20,247 bases of DNA. Source: CAZNGF01 sp964572855. Its GTDB lineage: Bacteria > Bipolaricaulota > Bipolaricaulia > RBG-16-55-9 > JAJCYT01. The stretch is from NCBI GenBank assembly GCA_964572855.1, contig CAZNGF010000055.1, forward strand, positions 1 through 20,247, written 5' to 3'. The notes below the pieces were generated by a model. That model was not told where the DNA came from. It did no database searches and worked only from the letters and a program-made list of their open reading frames with translations. This document shows, in pieces, positions 8,849 through 15,289 of the stretch; within the stretch, counting starts at the first letter, position 1, and each line of letters opens with the position of its first letter. The translations under genes and the position numbers were made by a program.

Positions 8849-9382
8849 ATGATGCTTGTCGACCGGTTCAAGACCGAGATGATTCCGAAGCTGATGCAGG
8901 AGCTAGGCTACGGCAACCCCATGCAGGTGCCGCGCGTGCGCAAGGTCGTGGTCAACATGGGGGTGGCCGAGAAGGACGACCCCAAGATGCTGGAGGGCTG
9001 CGTCAAGAACCTGGCCAAGATCACCGGGCAAGCGCCCGTGGTCACGCGGGCCAAGCGCAGCATCAGCGACTTCAAACTTGTGCAGGGCGACCCTATTGGC
9101 TGCAAGGTCACGCTGCGGGGCAACCGGGCGTTTGCGTTTCTGGAGCGGGTGTTCCGCCTGGTGCTGCCCGGGACGCGCGACTTCCGGGGCCTGAGCGCCG
9201 ACGCCTTCGACGGGCGCGGCAACTACACCTTCGGCCTCAAGGAGCAGCTCACGTTTCCGGAGATCAGCTACGACGAGGTGTCCAAGGTGCAGGGGATGGA
9301 CATCACGATCGTGACCACGGCCGAAAACGACCGTGAGGGGTATCACTTGCTCAAGGCCCTGGGGCTCCCCTTTAAGGACTGA
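8849..9382 (+). CDS. rplE: 50S ribosomal protein L5
   Basis: L5 binds 5S rRNA and contacts the P-site tRNA and S13 (bridge B1b). The 177-residue protein has the family length. It reads VPRVRKVVVNMGVAEKD, then ITGQAPVVTRAKRSISDFKL, GCKVTLRGNRAFAFLERV, the signature RDFRGLSADAFDGRGNYTFG, and EQLTFPEISYDEVSKVQGMD. The start could be ATG 8849 or the next ATG at 8852; GAGGG overlapping the rplX stop is the only ribosome-binding signal. The rpsN start follows after 5 nt. Confidence 0.97.
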   Translation: MMLVDRFKTEMIPKLMQELGYGNPMQVPRVRKVVVNMGVAEKDDPKMLEGCVKNLAKITGQAPVVTRAKRSISDFKLVQGDPIGCKVTLRGNRAFAFLERVFRLVLPGTRDFRGLSADAFDGRGNYTFGLKEQLTFPEISYDEVSKVQGMDITIVTTAENDREGYHLLKALGLPFKD

Positions 9383-9387
9383 TAACT

Positions 9388-9573
9388 ATGGCAAAGACCT
9401 CTTGGATATACAAAGCGGGTTTGGAACCGAAGTTCTCCACGCGTAAGGTGCACCGTTGCAGCCTGTGCGGGCGCCGCCACGGCTACATCCGCGATTTCGG
9501 CCTCTGCCGGCTGTGCTTCCGCGAGCTCGCGCTCAACGGCGAGATCCCGGGCGTGAAGAAAGCGAGTTGGTAA
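9388..9573 (+). CDS. rpsN: 30S ribosomal protein S14, type Z (zinc-binding short form)
   Basis: S14 is a late-binding protein of the 30S head. This is the 61-residue short, zinc-binding form: Cys24 and Cys27 in RCSLCGRRHGYIRDF, and Cys40 and Cys43 in GLCRLCFRELALNGEIPG, ending VKKASW. The start MAKTSWIYKA is typical (MAK-x-S-x-I). An AAGGA lies at the end of rplE. The stop is followed two bases later by the rpsH ATG. Also called rpsZ. The C+ form agrees with the zinc forms of S4, L24 and L36 in the same cluster, so zinc supply does not appear to have forced C- replacement here. Confidence 0.97.
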   Translation: MAKTSWIYKAGLEPKFSTRKVHRCSLCGRRHGYIRDFGLCRLCFRELALNGEIPGVKKASW

Positions 9574-9575
9574 CC

Positions 9576-9971
9576 ATGGACACGATGGGCGACATGCTGA
9601 CGCGCCTGCGCAACGCCAACCAGCGCTACCACAAGACGGTGTCGCTGCCGACTTCGAAGCTCAACCGGGCGGTGGCCGACATCCTGGCCCAGGAGGGGTA
9701 CGTCCAGTCCGTCGAGGAAAAGGCGGACGGGCCGCACCCGACCCTGGTGATCGAGTTGAAGTACAAGGGCAAGCGCGGCAAGACGCGCGTGCTGACCGGG
9801 CTCGAGCGGGTGAGCCGGCTGAGCCGGCGGGTCTACACGGACGCCGACCACATTCCGGACGTGTTTCACGGCCTGGGCGTGTGCATCCTGTCCACGTCGC
9901 GGGGCGTGATGGCCGGGTACGAGGCGCGCAAGCAGCGCGTGGGCGGCGAGATCCTCTGTAGGGTGTGGTAA
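9576..9971 (+). CDS. rpsH: 30S ribosomal protein S8
   Basis: S8 binds the central domain of 16S rRNA and, in E. coli, represses the spc operon by binding the rplE region. The 131-residue protein shows MGDMLTRLRNANQRYHKTVS at its N-terminus, LPTSKLNRAVADIL, and the C-terminal signature GLGVCILSTSRGVMAG with EARKQRVGGEILCRVW. There is no Shine-Dalgarno sequence; the ATG lies 2 nt after the rpsN stop in the string TGGTAACCATG. The rplF start uses the same string, so translation probably restarts after termination. Confidence 0.97.
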   Translation: MDTMGDMLTRLRNANQRYHKTVSLPTSKLNRAVADILAQEGYVQSVEEKADGPHPTLVIELKYKGKRGKTRVLTGLERVSRLSRRVYTDADHIPDVFHGLGVCILSTSRGVMAGYEARKQRVGGEILCRVW

Positions 9972-9973
9972 CC

Positions 9974-10513
9974 ATGTCCCGCATTGGCAAACAACCGATT
10001 CCGATCCCCCAGGGGGTGCAGGTGAGCGTGGACGGTGCCGTCGTGCGCGTCGAGGGGCCGCAGGGCAAGCTGGAGCAAGCCTTCCGCCCGCAGTTGGTCT
10101 CGATTCAGGTCGACGACGGCGAGGTGCGCGTCCAGCGCGTGCGCCAGAACAAGGCCGCGCGCGCCAGCCACGGGCTCTACCGCGCGCTGGTGGCCAACAT
10201 GGTCCAGGGCGTGCAGGAGCCCTACCGCAAGGTGCTCACGCTCAAGGGATTGGGCTACCGGGCCAAGGTCGAGGGCGAGGCGCTCGTGCTCGACGTGGGC
10301 TTCGCCGAGTCGAAGGCCTATCCGCTGCCGGCGGGCGTGACGGCCAACTGCCCGGAGCAGACCGAGGTCGTCATCGAGGGGCCGGACAAGCAGCTCGTGG
10401 GCCGCGTGGCCGCCGAGATCCGGGCGATCCGCAAGCCCGAGCCCTACAACGGCACCGGCATTCGCTACAAGGACGAGCACGTCCGCCAGAAGGCCGGCAA
10501 GCTGGCGGCTTAG
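9974..10513 (+). CDS. rplF: 50S ribosomal protein L6
   Basis: L6 lies near the sarcin-ricin loop and the GTPase factor site. The 179-residue protein has two L6 domains. It starts MSRIGKQPIPIPQGVQVSVD; the first domain ends around TLKGLGYRAKVEG, and the second contains GPDKQLVGRVAAEIRAIRKP followed by the C-terminal signature PYNGTGIRYKDEHVRQKAGK. ATG 9974 gives the family N-terminus MSRIGK; a GTG at 9965 inside rpsH is rejected. Like rpsH, it begins 2 nt after the preceding stop with no strong Shine-Dalgarno. rplR follows after 8 nt. Confidence 0.97.
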   Translation: MSRIGKQPIPIPQGVQVSVDGAVVRVEGPQGKLEQAFRPQLVSIQVDDGEVRVQRVRQNKAARASHGLYRALVANMVQGVQEPYRKVLTLKGLGYRAKVEGEALVLDVGFAESKAYPLPAGVTANCPEQTEVVIEGPDKQLVGRVAAEIRAIRKPEPYNGTGIRYKDEHVRQKAGKLAA

Positions 10514-10521
10514 GAGGGAGC

Positions 10522-10884
10522 ATGGCCAAATCGAGTCGAGACGTGTTGCGCCACCGGCGCCACGAACGCATCCGCCGCAAGGTCGTGGGCACGTCCGAGC
10601 GTCCCAGGCTCTGCGTGTACAAGAGCCTGCGGCACCTGTACGCGCAAGTCGTGGACGACACACAGGGCGTGACCCTGACGTACGCCTCCACGCTGGAGGC
10701 CGACCTACGCAAGGGCGCCACCGGCGCCAACCGGAAGGCGGCCGAATCGCTGGGCAAGCTGATCGCCGAGCGCACTCAGGCCAAGGGCGTGACCGCGGTC
10801 GTGTTCGACCGCGGGGGCTACCCGTACCATGGGGTGGTCCGGGCGCTGGCCGAGGCCGTACGCGAGCAGGGGCTCGAGTTTTGA
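10522..10884 (+). CDS. rplR: 50S ribosomal protein L18
   Basis: L18 binds 5S rRNA together with L5 in the central protuberance. The 120-residue product has normal length. It has the basic N-terminus RHRRHERIRRKVVGTSERPR, then LCVYKSLRHLYAQVVDD, TGANRKAAESLGKLIAERTQ, and the C-terminal signature VVFDRGGYPYHGVVRALAEA ending REQGLEF. TAGGAGGGAGC overlapping the rplF stop gives a strong ribosome-binding site. The stop is followed by a 99-nt gap containing fold-back element E3. Confidence 0.96.
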   Translation: MAKSSRDVLRHRRHERIRRKVVGTSERPRLCVYKSLRHLYAQVVDDTQGVTLTYASTLEADLRKGATGANRKAAESLGKLIAERTQAKGVTAVVFDRGGYPYHGVVRALAEAVREQGLEF

Positions 10885-10887
10885 TCG

Positions 10888-10968
10888 GGCGAGCCGGGAA
10901 CCGAAGGCCGGAAACCGAACGCGCGCCGGATGCGCTTCGGTCTGCGGTCTTTCGTTCGCGGCGGTCCG
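10888..10968 (+). repeat. Heptad-repeat fold-back element E3 (rplR-rpsE gap)
   Basis: The left arm is in 7-bp units: CGGGAAC (10895-10901), CGAAGGC (10902-10908), CGGAAAC (10909-10915), then CGAACGC. The right arm has TCGGTCT (10937-10943), GCGGTCT (10944-10950) and TTCGTTC (10951-10957). The best core stem pairs 10908-10919 with 10936-10947 at 10 of 12 positions; CGAA at 10902-10905 can continue against TTCG at 10951-10954 with a small bulge. CCGGAAA (10908-10914) faces TCTGCGG (10941-10947) with the same G-G and A-C mismatches as E1 and E2. More decayed at its outer edges than E1. A strong AGAGGAGGA site for rpsE lies beyond it. Confidence 0.72.
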
Positions 10969-10983
10969 CATAGAGGAGGAACT

Positions 10984-11541
10984 GTGGCAGATTCCAAAGG
11001 ACCCAGACGCCGCGGACGCGGCGGCGGCCGCGGACGCCGACAGGAACGACGCGACGACGAGTTCGACAGCGAGATCATCGACATCAGCCGCGTGAGCAAG
11101 GTCACCAAGGGCGGCAAGAACTTCTCGTTCCGCGTGACCGCCGTGGTGGGCGACCGCAAGGGCCGGATCAGCGTGGGCAAGGGCAACGCCATCGAGATCC
11201 CGGCCGCCATGCAGAAGGCCATCCGCGACGCCAAAAAGCAGATGGTGCACGTCCCGCTCAAGGACGGCTCGATCCCGCACGAGACGCTGGGCAAGTTCAA
11301 GGCCGCCCAGGTCGTGCTGCGGCCGGCCCGGCCCGGCACGGGCGTGATCGCAGGCCGCACCGTGGGCACGATCTGCAAGCTGGCCGGGATCGACGACATC
11401 CTGACCAAGGCGCTGGATTCGACCAACCCGCTCACGCTGGCGCGGGCCACCATCGAGGGTTTCAAGCTGCTGCGCACGCCCAAGCAGGTGGCCGAGCTGC
11501 GCGACAAGACGGTCGAGGAGGTCGTCCATGAAGCTGCATGA
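10984..11541 (+). CDS. rpsE: 30S ribosomal protein S5
   Basis: S5 lies at the mRNA entry side of the 30S subunit and affects fidelity. The 185-residue product starts at GTG 10984, 4 nt after GAGGAGGA; an in-frame ATG at 10930 lies in element E3 and is rejected. The N-terminus is an Arg/Gly-rich tail (PRRRGRGGGRGRR), followed by the dsRBD-like S5 domain (about 29-95) with KVTKGGKNFSFRVTAVVGDR and the C-terminal domain with GTGVIAG (118-124). The usual GG(A/P)VRAVLE after that motif is replaced by GRTVGTICK (124-132), an unusual change. The gene overlaps rplO by 14 nt; rpmD, often found between them, is absent. Confidence 0.95.
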   Translation: MADSKGPRRRGRGGGRGRRQERRDDEFDSEIIDISRVSKVTKGGKNFSFRVTAVVGDRKGRISVGKGNAIEIPAAMQKAIRDAKKQMVHVPLKDGSIPHETLGKFKAAQVVLRPARPGTGVIAGRTVGTICKLAGIDDILTKALDSTNPLTLARATIEGFKLLRTPKQVAELRDKTVEEVVHEAA

Positions 11542-12126
11542 CCTCAAGCCCGCGCGCGGGCACCGCAAAACCCGCAAGCGCGTGGGCCGGGGCAACGGCT
11601 CCGGGCACGGCAACTTCAGCACGCGCGGCGTCAAGGGCCAGCGCGCCCGCGCCGGCGGCAAGTCTCAGATGCCCGGCTTCGAGGGCGGACAGACCCCGCT
11701 CTGGAAGAAGCTCCCCAAGCGCGGGTTCAACAACTTCAACCGCAAGCGCTTCGCCTGGATCAACCTCAAGCGACTCGAGGCCTGCTTCGAGGACGGCGAC
11801 GAGGTCACGCCCGACACGCTCAAATCCCGCCGCCTGATCAAGCAGTTCCACGACGGGCTCAAGGTGCTGGGCGAGGGCGAGCTGGGCAAGAAGCTCACCG
11901 TGCACGCGCACGCGTTCAGCGCCTCGGCGCGCGCCAAGATCGAGGCCGCCGGCGGCTCGGTCGTGCTGTTGGTCGACGCCCCGATCGAAGCGNNNNNNNN
12001 NNNNNNNNNNNNNNNNNNNNNNNNNNNNNNNNNNNNNNNNNNNNNNNNNNNNNNNNNNNNNNNNNNNNNNNNNNNNNNNNNNNNNNNNNNNNCGAAGCGC
12101 CCGCGGACGAGCAAGAGGAAGGGTAG
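11528..12126 (+). CDS. rplO: 50S ribosomal protein L15, interrupted by an assembly gap
   Basis: L15 is a late-assembling 50S protein. The readable part (155 residues to 11992) starts MKLHDLKPARGHRKTRKRVG, with RGNGSGHGNFSTRGVKGQRA, the glycine-rich FEGGQTPLWKKLPKRGF, and near its end ARAKIEAAGGSVVLLVD. Family members normally end close to that point. The gap is 100 N (11993-12092). After it, an open frame reads EAPADEQEEG and stops at TAG 12124-12126, four bases before secY. The flanks both contain CGAAGCG in the same codon phase, so the two sides probably belong to one gene with a short acidic tail, about 163 residues if directly joined. GAGGAGG in the end of rpsE precedes the ATG. Confidence 0.9.
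11993..12092. other. Assembly gap of exactly 100 N
   Basis: One hundred consecutive N, the conventional placeholder for a gap of unknown length. It lies in the 3' end of rplO. The bases just before (11986-11992) and just after (12093-12099) are both CGAAGCG. The placeholder length does not keep the rplO reading frame, whereas merging the two CGAAGCG copies does. Any frame drawn through the N run into secY is artificial. Confidence 0.98.
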
Positions 12127-12129
12127 AGC

Positions 12130-13422
12130 ATGCTACAGGGACTGTTTCAGGCGTTTTCGATCGAGGAGGTCCGGCGACGTATCCTGTTCACCCTGGGGGC
12201 CATCATTGTGTTCCGCATCGGCGCGTGGATCCCGGTCCCCGGCGTGGACGTCGAGCAACTCGCCCAGTTCCTGGGCCAGTTCGAGATCTTCAACTTCATC
12301 AACATGTTCAGCGGCGGCGCGCTGCAGAACTTCTCGCTCTTTGCGCTGGGCGTGATCCCCTACATCAACGCCTCGATTATCCTGAGCCTGCTCACCTCGG
12401 TGATCCCCAAGCTCAAGGAGTTGCAGCGCCAGGGCGAGGAGGGCCGGCGCGTCATCAGCCGCTACACGCGCTACGGCACCGTGGGACTGGCGATCATGCA
12501 GTCGATCGGGACGAGCTTCGTACTCGTCAACCAGGGCATCGCCCCGGCGTTCGGCTACGATATCGTCAGCTTCTTCCTGGTGGCCACGGTGTCGTTGACG
12601 GCCGGGACGATGTTCCTGATGTGGCTGGGCGAGCGCATCACCGAAAACGGTATCGGGCGCGGCATCTCGATGATCATCATGTTCGGCATCATCGCCAGCT
12701 ACCCCAGCCAGATCGGCGGAACGGTCGACCTGCTACGCGGCGGGACGGTCAGCTCGCTGTGGCTGATCGTGTTCTTGGTCGTGTTCGTGGTCGTGATCGC
12801 GGGCGTCGTGCTCATCCAGCTCGGCGCGCGCAAGATCGACATCCAGTACGCCCGGCGCGTGGTGAAGGGCCGGGTCTACGGCGGCCAAAGCACCCACATC
12901 CCGCTGAGCGTGAACCAGGGCGGCGTCATCCCGGTGATCTTTGCGGCCGCGCTGCTCACGTTGCCGGTGACGCTGGTGCAGAGCGTGCCGGGCTTGAGCT
13001 GGCTCCAGACCTACATCGGGTTCGGGACGCCGGCCTACCTGGTTGGATACGCGCTCCTGATCATCTTCTTCACCTACTTCTACAGCCACATCGTGTTCGA
13101 CCCGCGCGACCTGTCGGACAACCTGAAAAAGTGGGGCGGCTACGTGCCGGGCATCCGGCCGGGCGCGCCCACCACGGACTACATCGACCGCGTGCTCAAC
13201 CGCCTGATCTTCATCGGAGCGCTCTTTTTGACCGGGATCGCGGTCTTGCCGTTCATCTTTACCGGGATCAGCGGCATCACGACCTTCCAGTTGGGCGGGA
13301 CGAGCCTGCTGATCGTCGTGGGTGTGGGCGTGGACCTGATCAAGCAGATCGAAGCCCACATGGTCGAGCGCCACTACGAGAGCCTGGTACAGAAGGGCGC
13401 GGTGCTGGGGAGGCGGTCGTAA
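12130..13422 (+). CDS. secY: Protein translocase subunit SecY
   Basis: SecY is the central channel of the Sec translocon in the cytoplasmic membrane, working with SecE, SecG and SecA. The 430-residue protein has the usual length and about ten hydrophobic segments, clear ones near residues 19-36, 68-92, 116-134, 145-168, 179-193, 209-232, 264-285, 301-321, 357-378 and 386-404. Family motifs include ALGVIPYINASIIL (72-85), GERITENGIGRGISMIIMFG (167-186), PLSVNQGGVIPVIFA (258-272) and YVPGIRPGAPTTDYIDR. It starts 3 nt after the rplO stop with AGGAAGGG upstream, as usual at the end of the spc block. The adk frame begins at its stop codon. Confidence 0.97.
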   Translation: MLQGLFQAFSIEEVRRRILFTLGAIIVFRIGAWIPVPGVDVEQLAQFLGQFEIFNFINMFSGGALQNFSLFALGVIPYINASIILSLLTSVIPKLKELQRQGEEGRRVISRYTRYGTVGLAIMQSIGTSFVLVNQGIAPAFGYDIVSFFLVATVSLTAGTMFLMWLGERITENGIGRGISMIIMFGIIASYPSQIGGTVDLLRGGTVSSLWLIVFLVVFVVVIAGVVLIQLGARKIDIQYARRVVKGRVYGGQSTHIPLSVNQGGVIPVIFAAALLTLPVTLVQSVPGLSWLQTYIGFGTPAYLVGYALLIIFFTYFYSHIVFDPRDLSDNLKKWGGYVPGIRPGAPTTDYIDRVLNRLIFIGALFLTGIAVLPFIFTGISGITTFQLGGTSLLIVVGVGVDLIKQIEAHMVERHYESLVQKGAVLGRRS

Positions 13423-13982
13423 TCCGGCTGCAGGGACCGCACAAGCTCGTGTTCCTCGGGCCGCCGGGCGCCGGCAAGGGCACCCAGGCGGGTCGGGTGG
13501 CCGAGCGGCTGGGCGCCCTGCACCTGGCCACCGGCGACATGCTGCGCGAGGCCGTGGCCAATGGCACGGAGCTGGGACGGCAGGCCAAGTCGATCATGGA
13601 CGAGGGCGGGCTGGTGCCCGACGACCTGGTGATCGCCATGCTGATGGAGCGGCTGAGCCAGCCCGACGCACGGGAGGGGGTCATCCTGGATGGGTTCCCG
13701 CGCACGCTCCCGCAAGCCCGCTCGCTGGAGGAGCGCCTGGGGGAGGGCGGCATCGACCGGGCCGTGCTGCTGGAGGTGTCCGAGGAGGAACTGGTCCAGC
13801 GGCTGTTGAGCCGGGGCCGTTCGGACGACACCGAGGACACCGTGCGGCGGCGCCTGGCGGTTTACCGTGAGCAGACCGAGCCGCTGGTCGACTACTACGA
13901 GCGGCAGGGTTGCCTGCGGCGCGTGGACGGGATGGGAACGCTCGACGAGGTGGAAGAACGTCTATTGCAGGTGTTGACATGA
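13422..13982 (+). CDS. adk: Adenylate kinase, short-LID form; start codon uncertain
   Basis: Adk catalyses ATP + AMP = 2 ADP in the cytoplasm. It shows the P-loop GPPGAGKGTQ, ATGDMLREAV (AMP site), LDGFPRTLPQA, and a short LID reading SRGRSDDTEDTVRRRL with no four-Cys zinc insertion. No ATG, GTG or TTG lies at a suitable place. GGGGAGG (13407-13413) is ideally spaced for ATC 13422, which overlaps the secY TAA; CTG 13428 is next. The first canonical start, GTG 13449, is 35 nt from that site and would remove most of the first beta strand (KLVFLG). From ATC the product is 186 residues. The sequence TAATC looks like a one-base change from TAATG. The 3' end overlaps map by 4 nt. Confidence 0.9.
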   Translation: MRLQGPHKLVFLGPPGAGKGTQAGRVAERLGALHLATGDMLREAVANGTELGRQAKSIMDEGGLVPDDLVIAMLMERLSQPDAREGVILDGFPRTLPQARSLEERLGEGGIDRAVLLEVSEEELVQRLLSRGRSDDTEDTVRRRLAVYREQTEPLVDYYERQGCLRRVDGMGTLDEVEERLLQVLT

Positions 13983-14773
13983 TTACGATCAAGACCGCCG
14001 ACGAGATCGCGGTGATGCGCGCCAACGCCGAGCTGCTGTGCGGCGTGCTGGCCGAGCTGGCCGAGCGCGCCCGGCCTGGTGCCAGCACGGCCGAGCTGGA
14101 CGCATATGCCGAGGCGCGCATCCGGGCGGCGGGCGCGGTGCCGACGTTCAAGGGCTACCGGGGCTTCCCGGCCTCGATCTGCGCCTCGCTCAACGAGGAG
14201 ATCGTCCACGGCATCCCGAGCGCCGAGGTCGTGCTGGCCGACGGCGACGTGCTAAGCGTCGACATCGGTCTGGTCAGGGACGACTTCTGCGCCGACACGG
14301 CCACGACGGTCCTGGTCGGCCAGGCCGACGGGGCCGCTCGTCACCTGTTGGCCGTGTGCGCTGAAGCGATTCAACGCGGGATCGAACAGGCCCGCCCCGG
14401 CAACCGGGTGGGCGACATCTCGCACGCCATCGGCGCGGTCATCGACGGCTACGGGCTCGGCATCGTGCGCAATTTCGTGGGACACGGCATCGGGCGCGAG
14501 ATGCACGAGGACCCCAACGTGCCCAACTACGGCCGGGCCGGCCGGGGTCCCAAACTGCGTCCGGGCATGGTGCTGGCGATCGAGCCCATGGTCATGGAGG
14601 ACCTGGGCAGCGAGCGCGTGCTGTCGGACGGCTGGACCGTGGTCACCCCGGAAGGGGGGCGGGCGGTCCACCTGGAGGAAATGGTGCTGATTGGCTCGGA
14701 CGGTCCCGACCTGTTGACCGACGGGCACTCGCTCGACGCGTCCCGGACGCCGGCGGGCGCGCGGCGCGGGTGA
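13979..14773 (+). CDS. map: Methionine aminopeptidase, type I
   Basis: Map removes the initiator Met from nascent proteins when the second residue is small. The 264-residue protein is a type I pita-bread enzyme with all five metal ligands: Asp95 (SVDIGLV), Asp106 (CADTATT), His169 (GHGIGREMHEDP), Glu202 (AIEPM) and Glu233 in HLEEMVL. The substrate-contacting His77 (EIVHGIP) and His176 are also present. There is no N-terminal zinc-finger extension. ATG 13979 overlaps the adk stop (ATGA) and matches the family start; an in-frame ATG at 13910 inside adk is rejected. The C-terminus runs about 25 residues past the usual end without a recognisable motif. rpmJ follows after 19 nt, with no infA. Confidence 0.97.
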   Translation: MITIKTADEIAVMRANAELLCGVLAELAERARPGASTAELDAYAEARIRAAGAVPTFKGYRGFPASICASLNEEIVHGIPSAEVVLADGDVLSVDIGLVRDDFCADTATTVLVGQADGAARHLLAVCAEAIQRGIEQARPGNRVGDISHAIGAVIDGYGLGIVRNFVGHGIGREMHEDPNVPNYGRAGRGPKLRPGMVLAIEPMVMEDLGSERVLSDGWTVVTPEGGRAVHLEEMVLIGSDGPDLLTDGHSLDASRTPAGARRG

Positions 14774-14792
14774 GCCCGGGAAGGAGTTCACT

Positions 14793-14906
14793 GTGAAGGT
14801 GCGAAGTTCCGTGAAGAAGATGTGCGAGTCTTGCCGACTCATCCGCCGCCACGGGCGGCTGATGGTGATCTGCAAGAACCCGAAGCACAAGCAACGACAA
14901 GGCTAA
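14793..14906 (+). CDS. rpmJ: 50S ribosomal protein L36, zinc-binding (C+) form
   Basis: L36 is the smallest 50S protein, bound to 23S rRNA near the L16 and L6 region. The 37-residue product reads MKVRSSVKKMCESCRLIRRH, then GRLMVICKNPKHKQRQG. The zinc ligands Cys11, Cys14, Cys27 and His32 are all present. It starts at GTG 14793, 6 nt after AAGGAG. Length and sequence match the family exactly. It lies between map and rpsM, where infA often precedes it in other bacteria; there is no room for infA in the 19-nt gap. Confidence 0.97.
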   Translation: MKVRSSVKKMCESCRLIRRHGRLMVICKNPKHKQRQG

Positions 14907-14919
14907 CGGGAGGTCAAAC

Positions 14920-15288
14920 GTGGTCAGAATCGTCGGCGTGGATTTGCCCAACAACAAGCGGCTCGTGATCGGGCTAACCTACATCTTCGGGGTCGGGCCG
15001 ACCGTGGCGCGCGACCTGCTGGACAAGACGGGGATCGACCCGGACAAGCGCGTGAGCGAGCTGACCGAGTCCGAGATCGCCGAGCTGCGCAAGGAGCTGG
15101 AAAACGACTACACGGTCGAGGGCGACCTGCGGCGCAAGGTGCGCTCGGACATTCAGCGGCTCAAGGAGATCAAGAGCTACCGCGGTGGCCGGCACGCGCA
15201 GGGCCTGCCGAGTCGCGGCCAGAAGACGCGTTCCAACGCCCGCAGCTGGAAGGGCCCGCGCCCTGCCAAGGCGGGTAAGCGCAAGTAA
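14920..15288 (+). CDS. rpsM: 30S ribosomal protein S13
   Basis: S13 lies in the 30S head, contacts P-site tRNA and forms bridges B1a and B1b. The 122-residue product starts at GTG 14920 after GGGAGG and reads MVRIVGVDLPNNKRLVIGLT, then IFGVGPTVARDLLDKTGID with the helix-hairpin-helix motif, VEGDLRRKVRSDIQRL, and the tail RGGRHAQGLPSRGQKTRSNA followed by RSWKGPRPAKAGKRK. The usual RHxRGLPVRGQ reads RHAQGLPSRGQ, a mild departure. The stop is followed by a 101-nt gap with fold-back element E4. Confidence 0.96.
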   Translation: MVRIVGVDLPNNKRLVIGLTYIFGVGPTVARDLLDKTGIDPDKRVSELTESEIAELRKELENDYTVEGDLRRKVRSDIQRLKEIKSYRGGRHAQGLPSRGQKTRSNARSWKGPRPAKAGKRK

Positions 15289-15289
15289 T

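Noticed and set aside
11528..12355. A continuous reading frame through the N run into secY
   Set aside because: The N run is a placeholder; the part after it is an out-of-frame shadow of secY. The true rplO tail is in another phase and stops at 12126.
12225..13982. A 585-codon frame that includes adk, as if adk were a large fusion
   Set aside because: Its first two thirds are an out-of-frame shadow of secY with no family features; only the part from about 13422 is a real gene.
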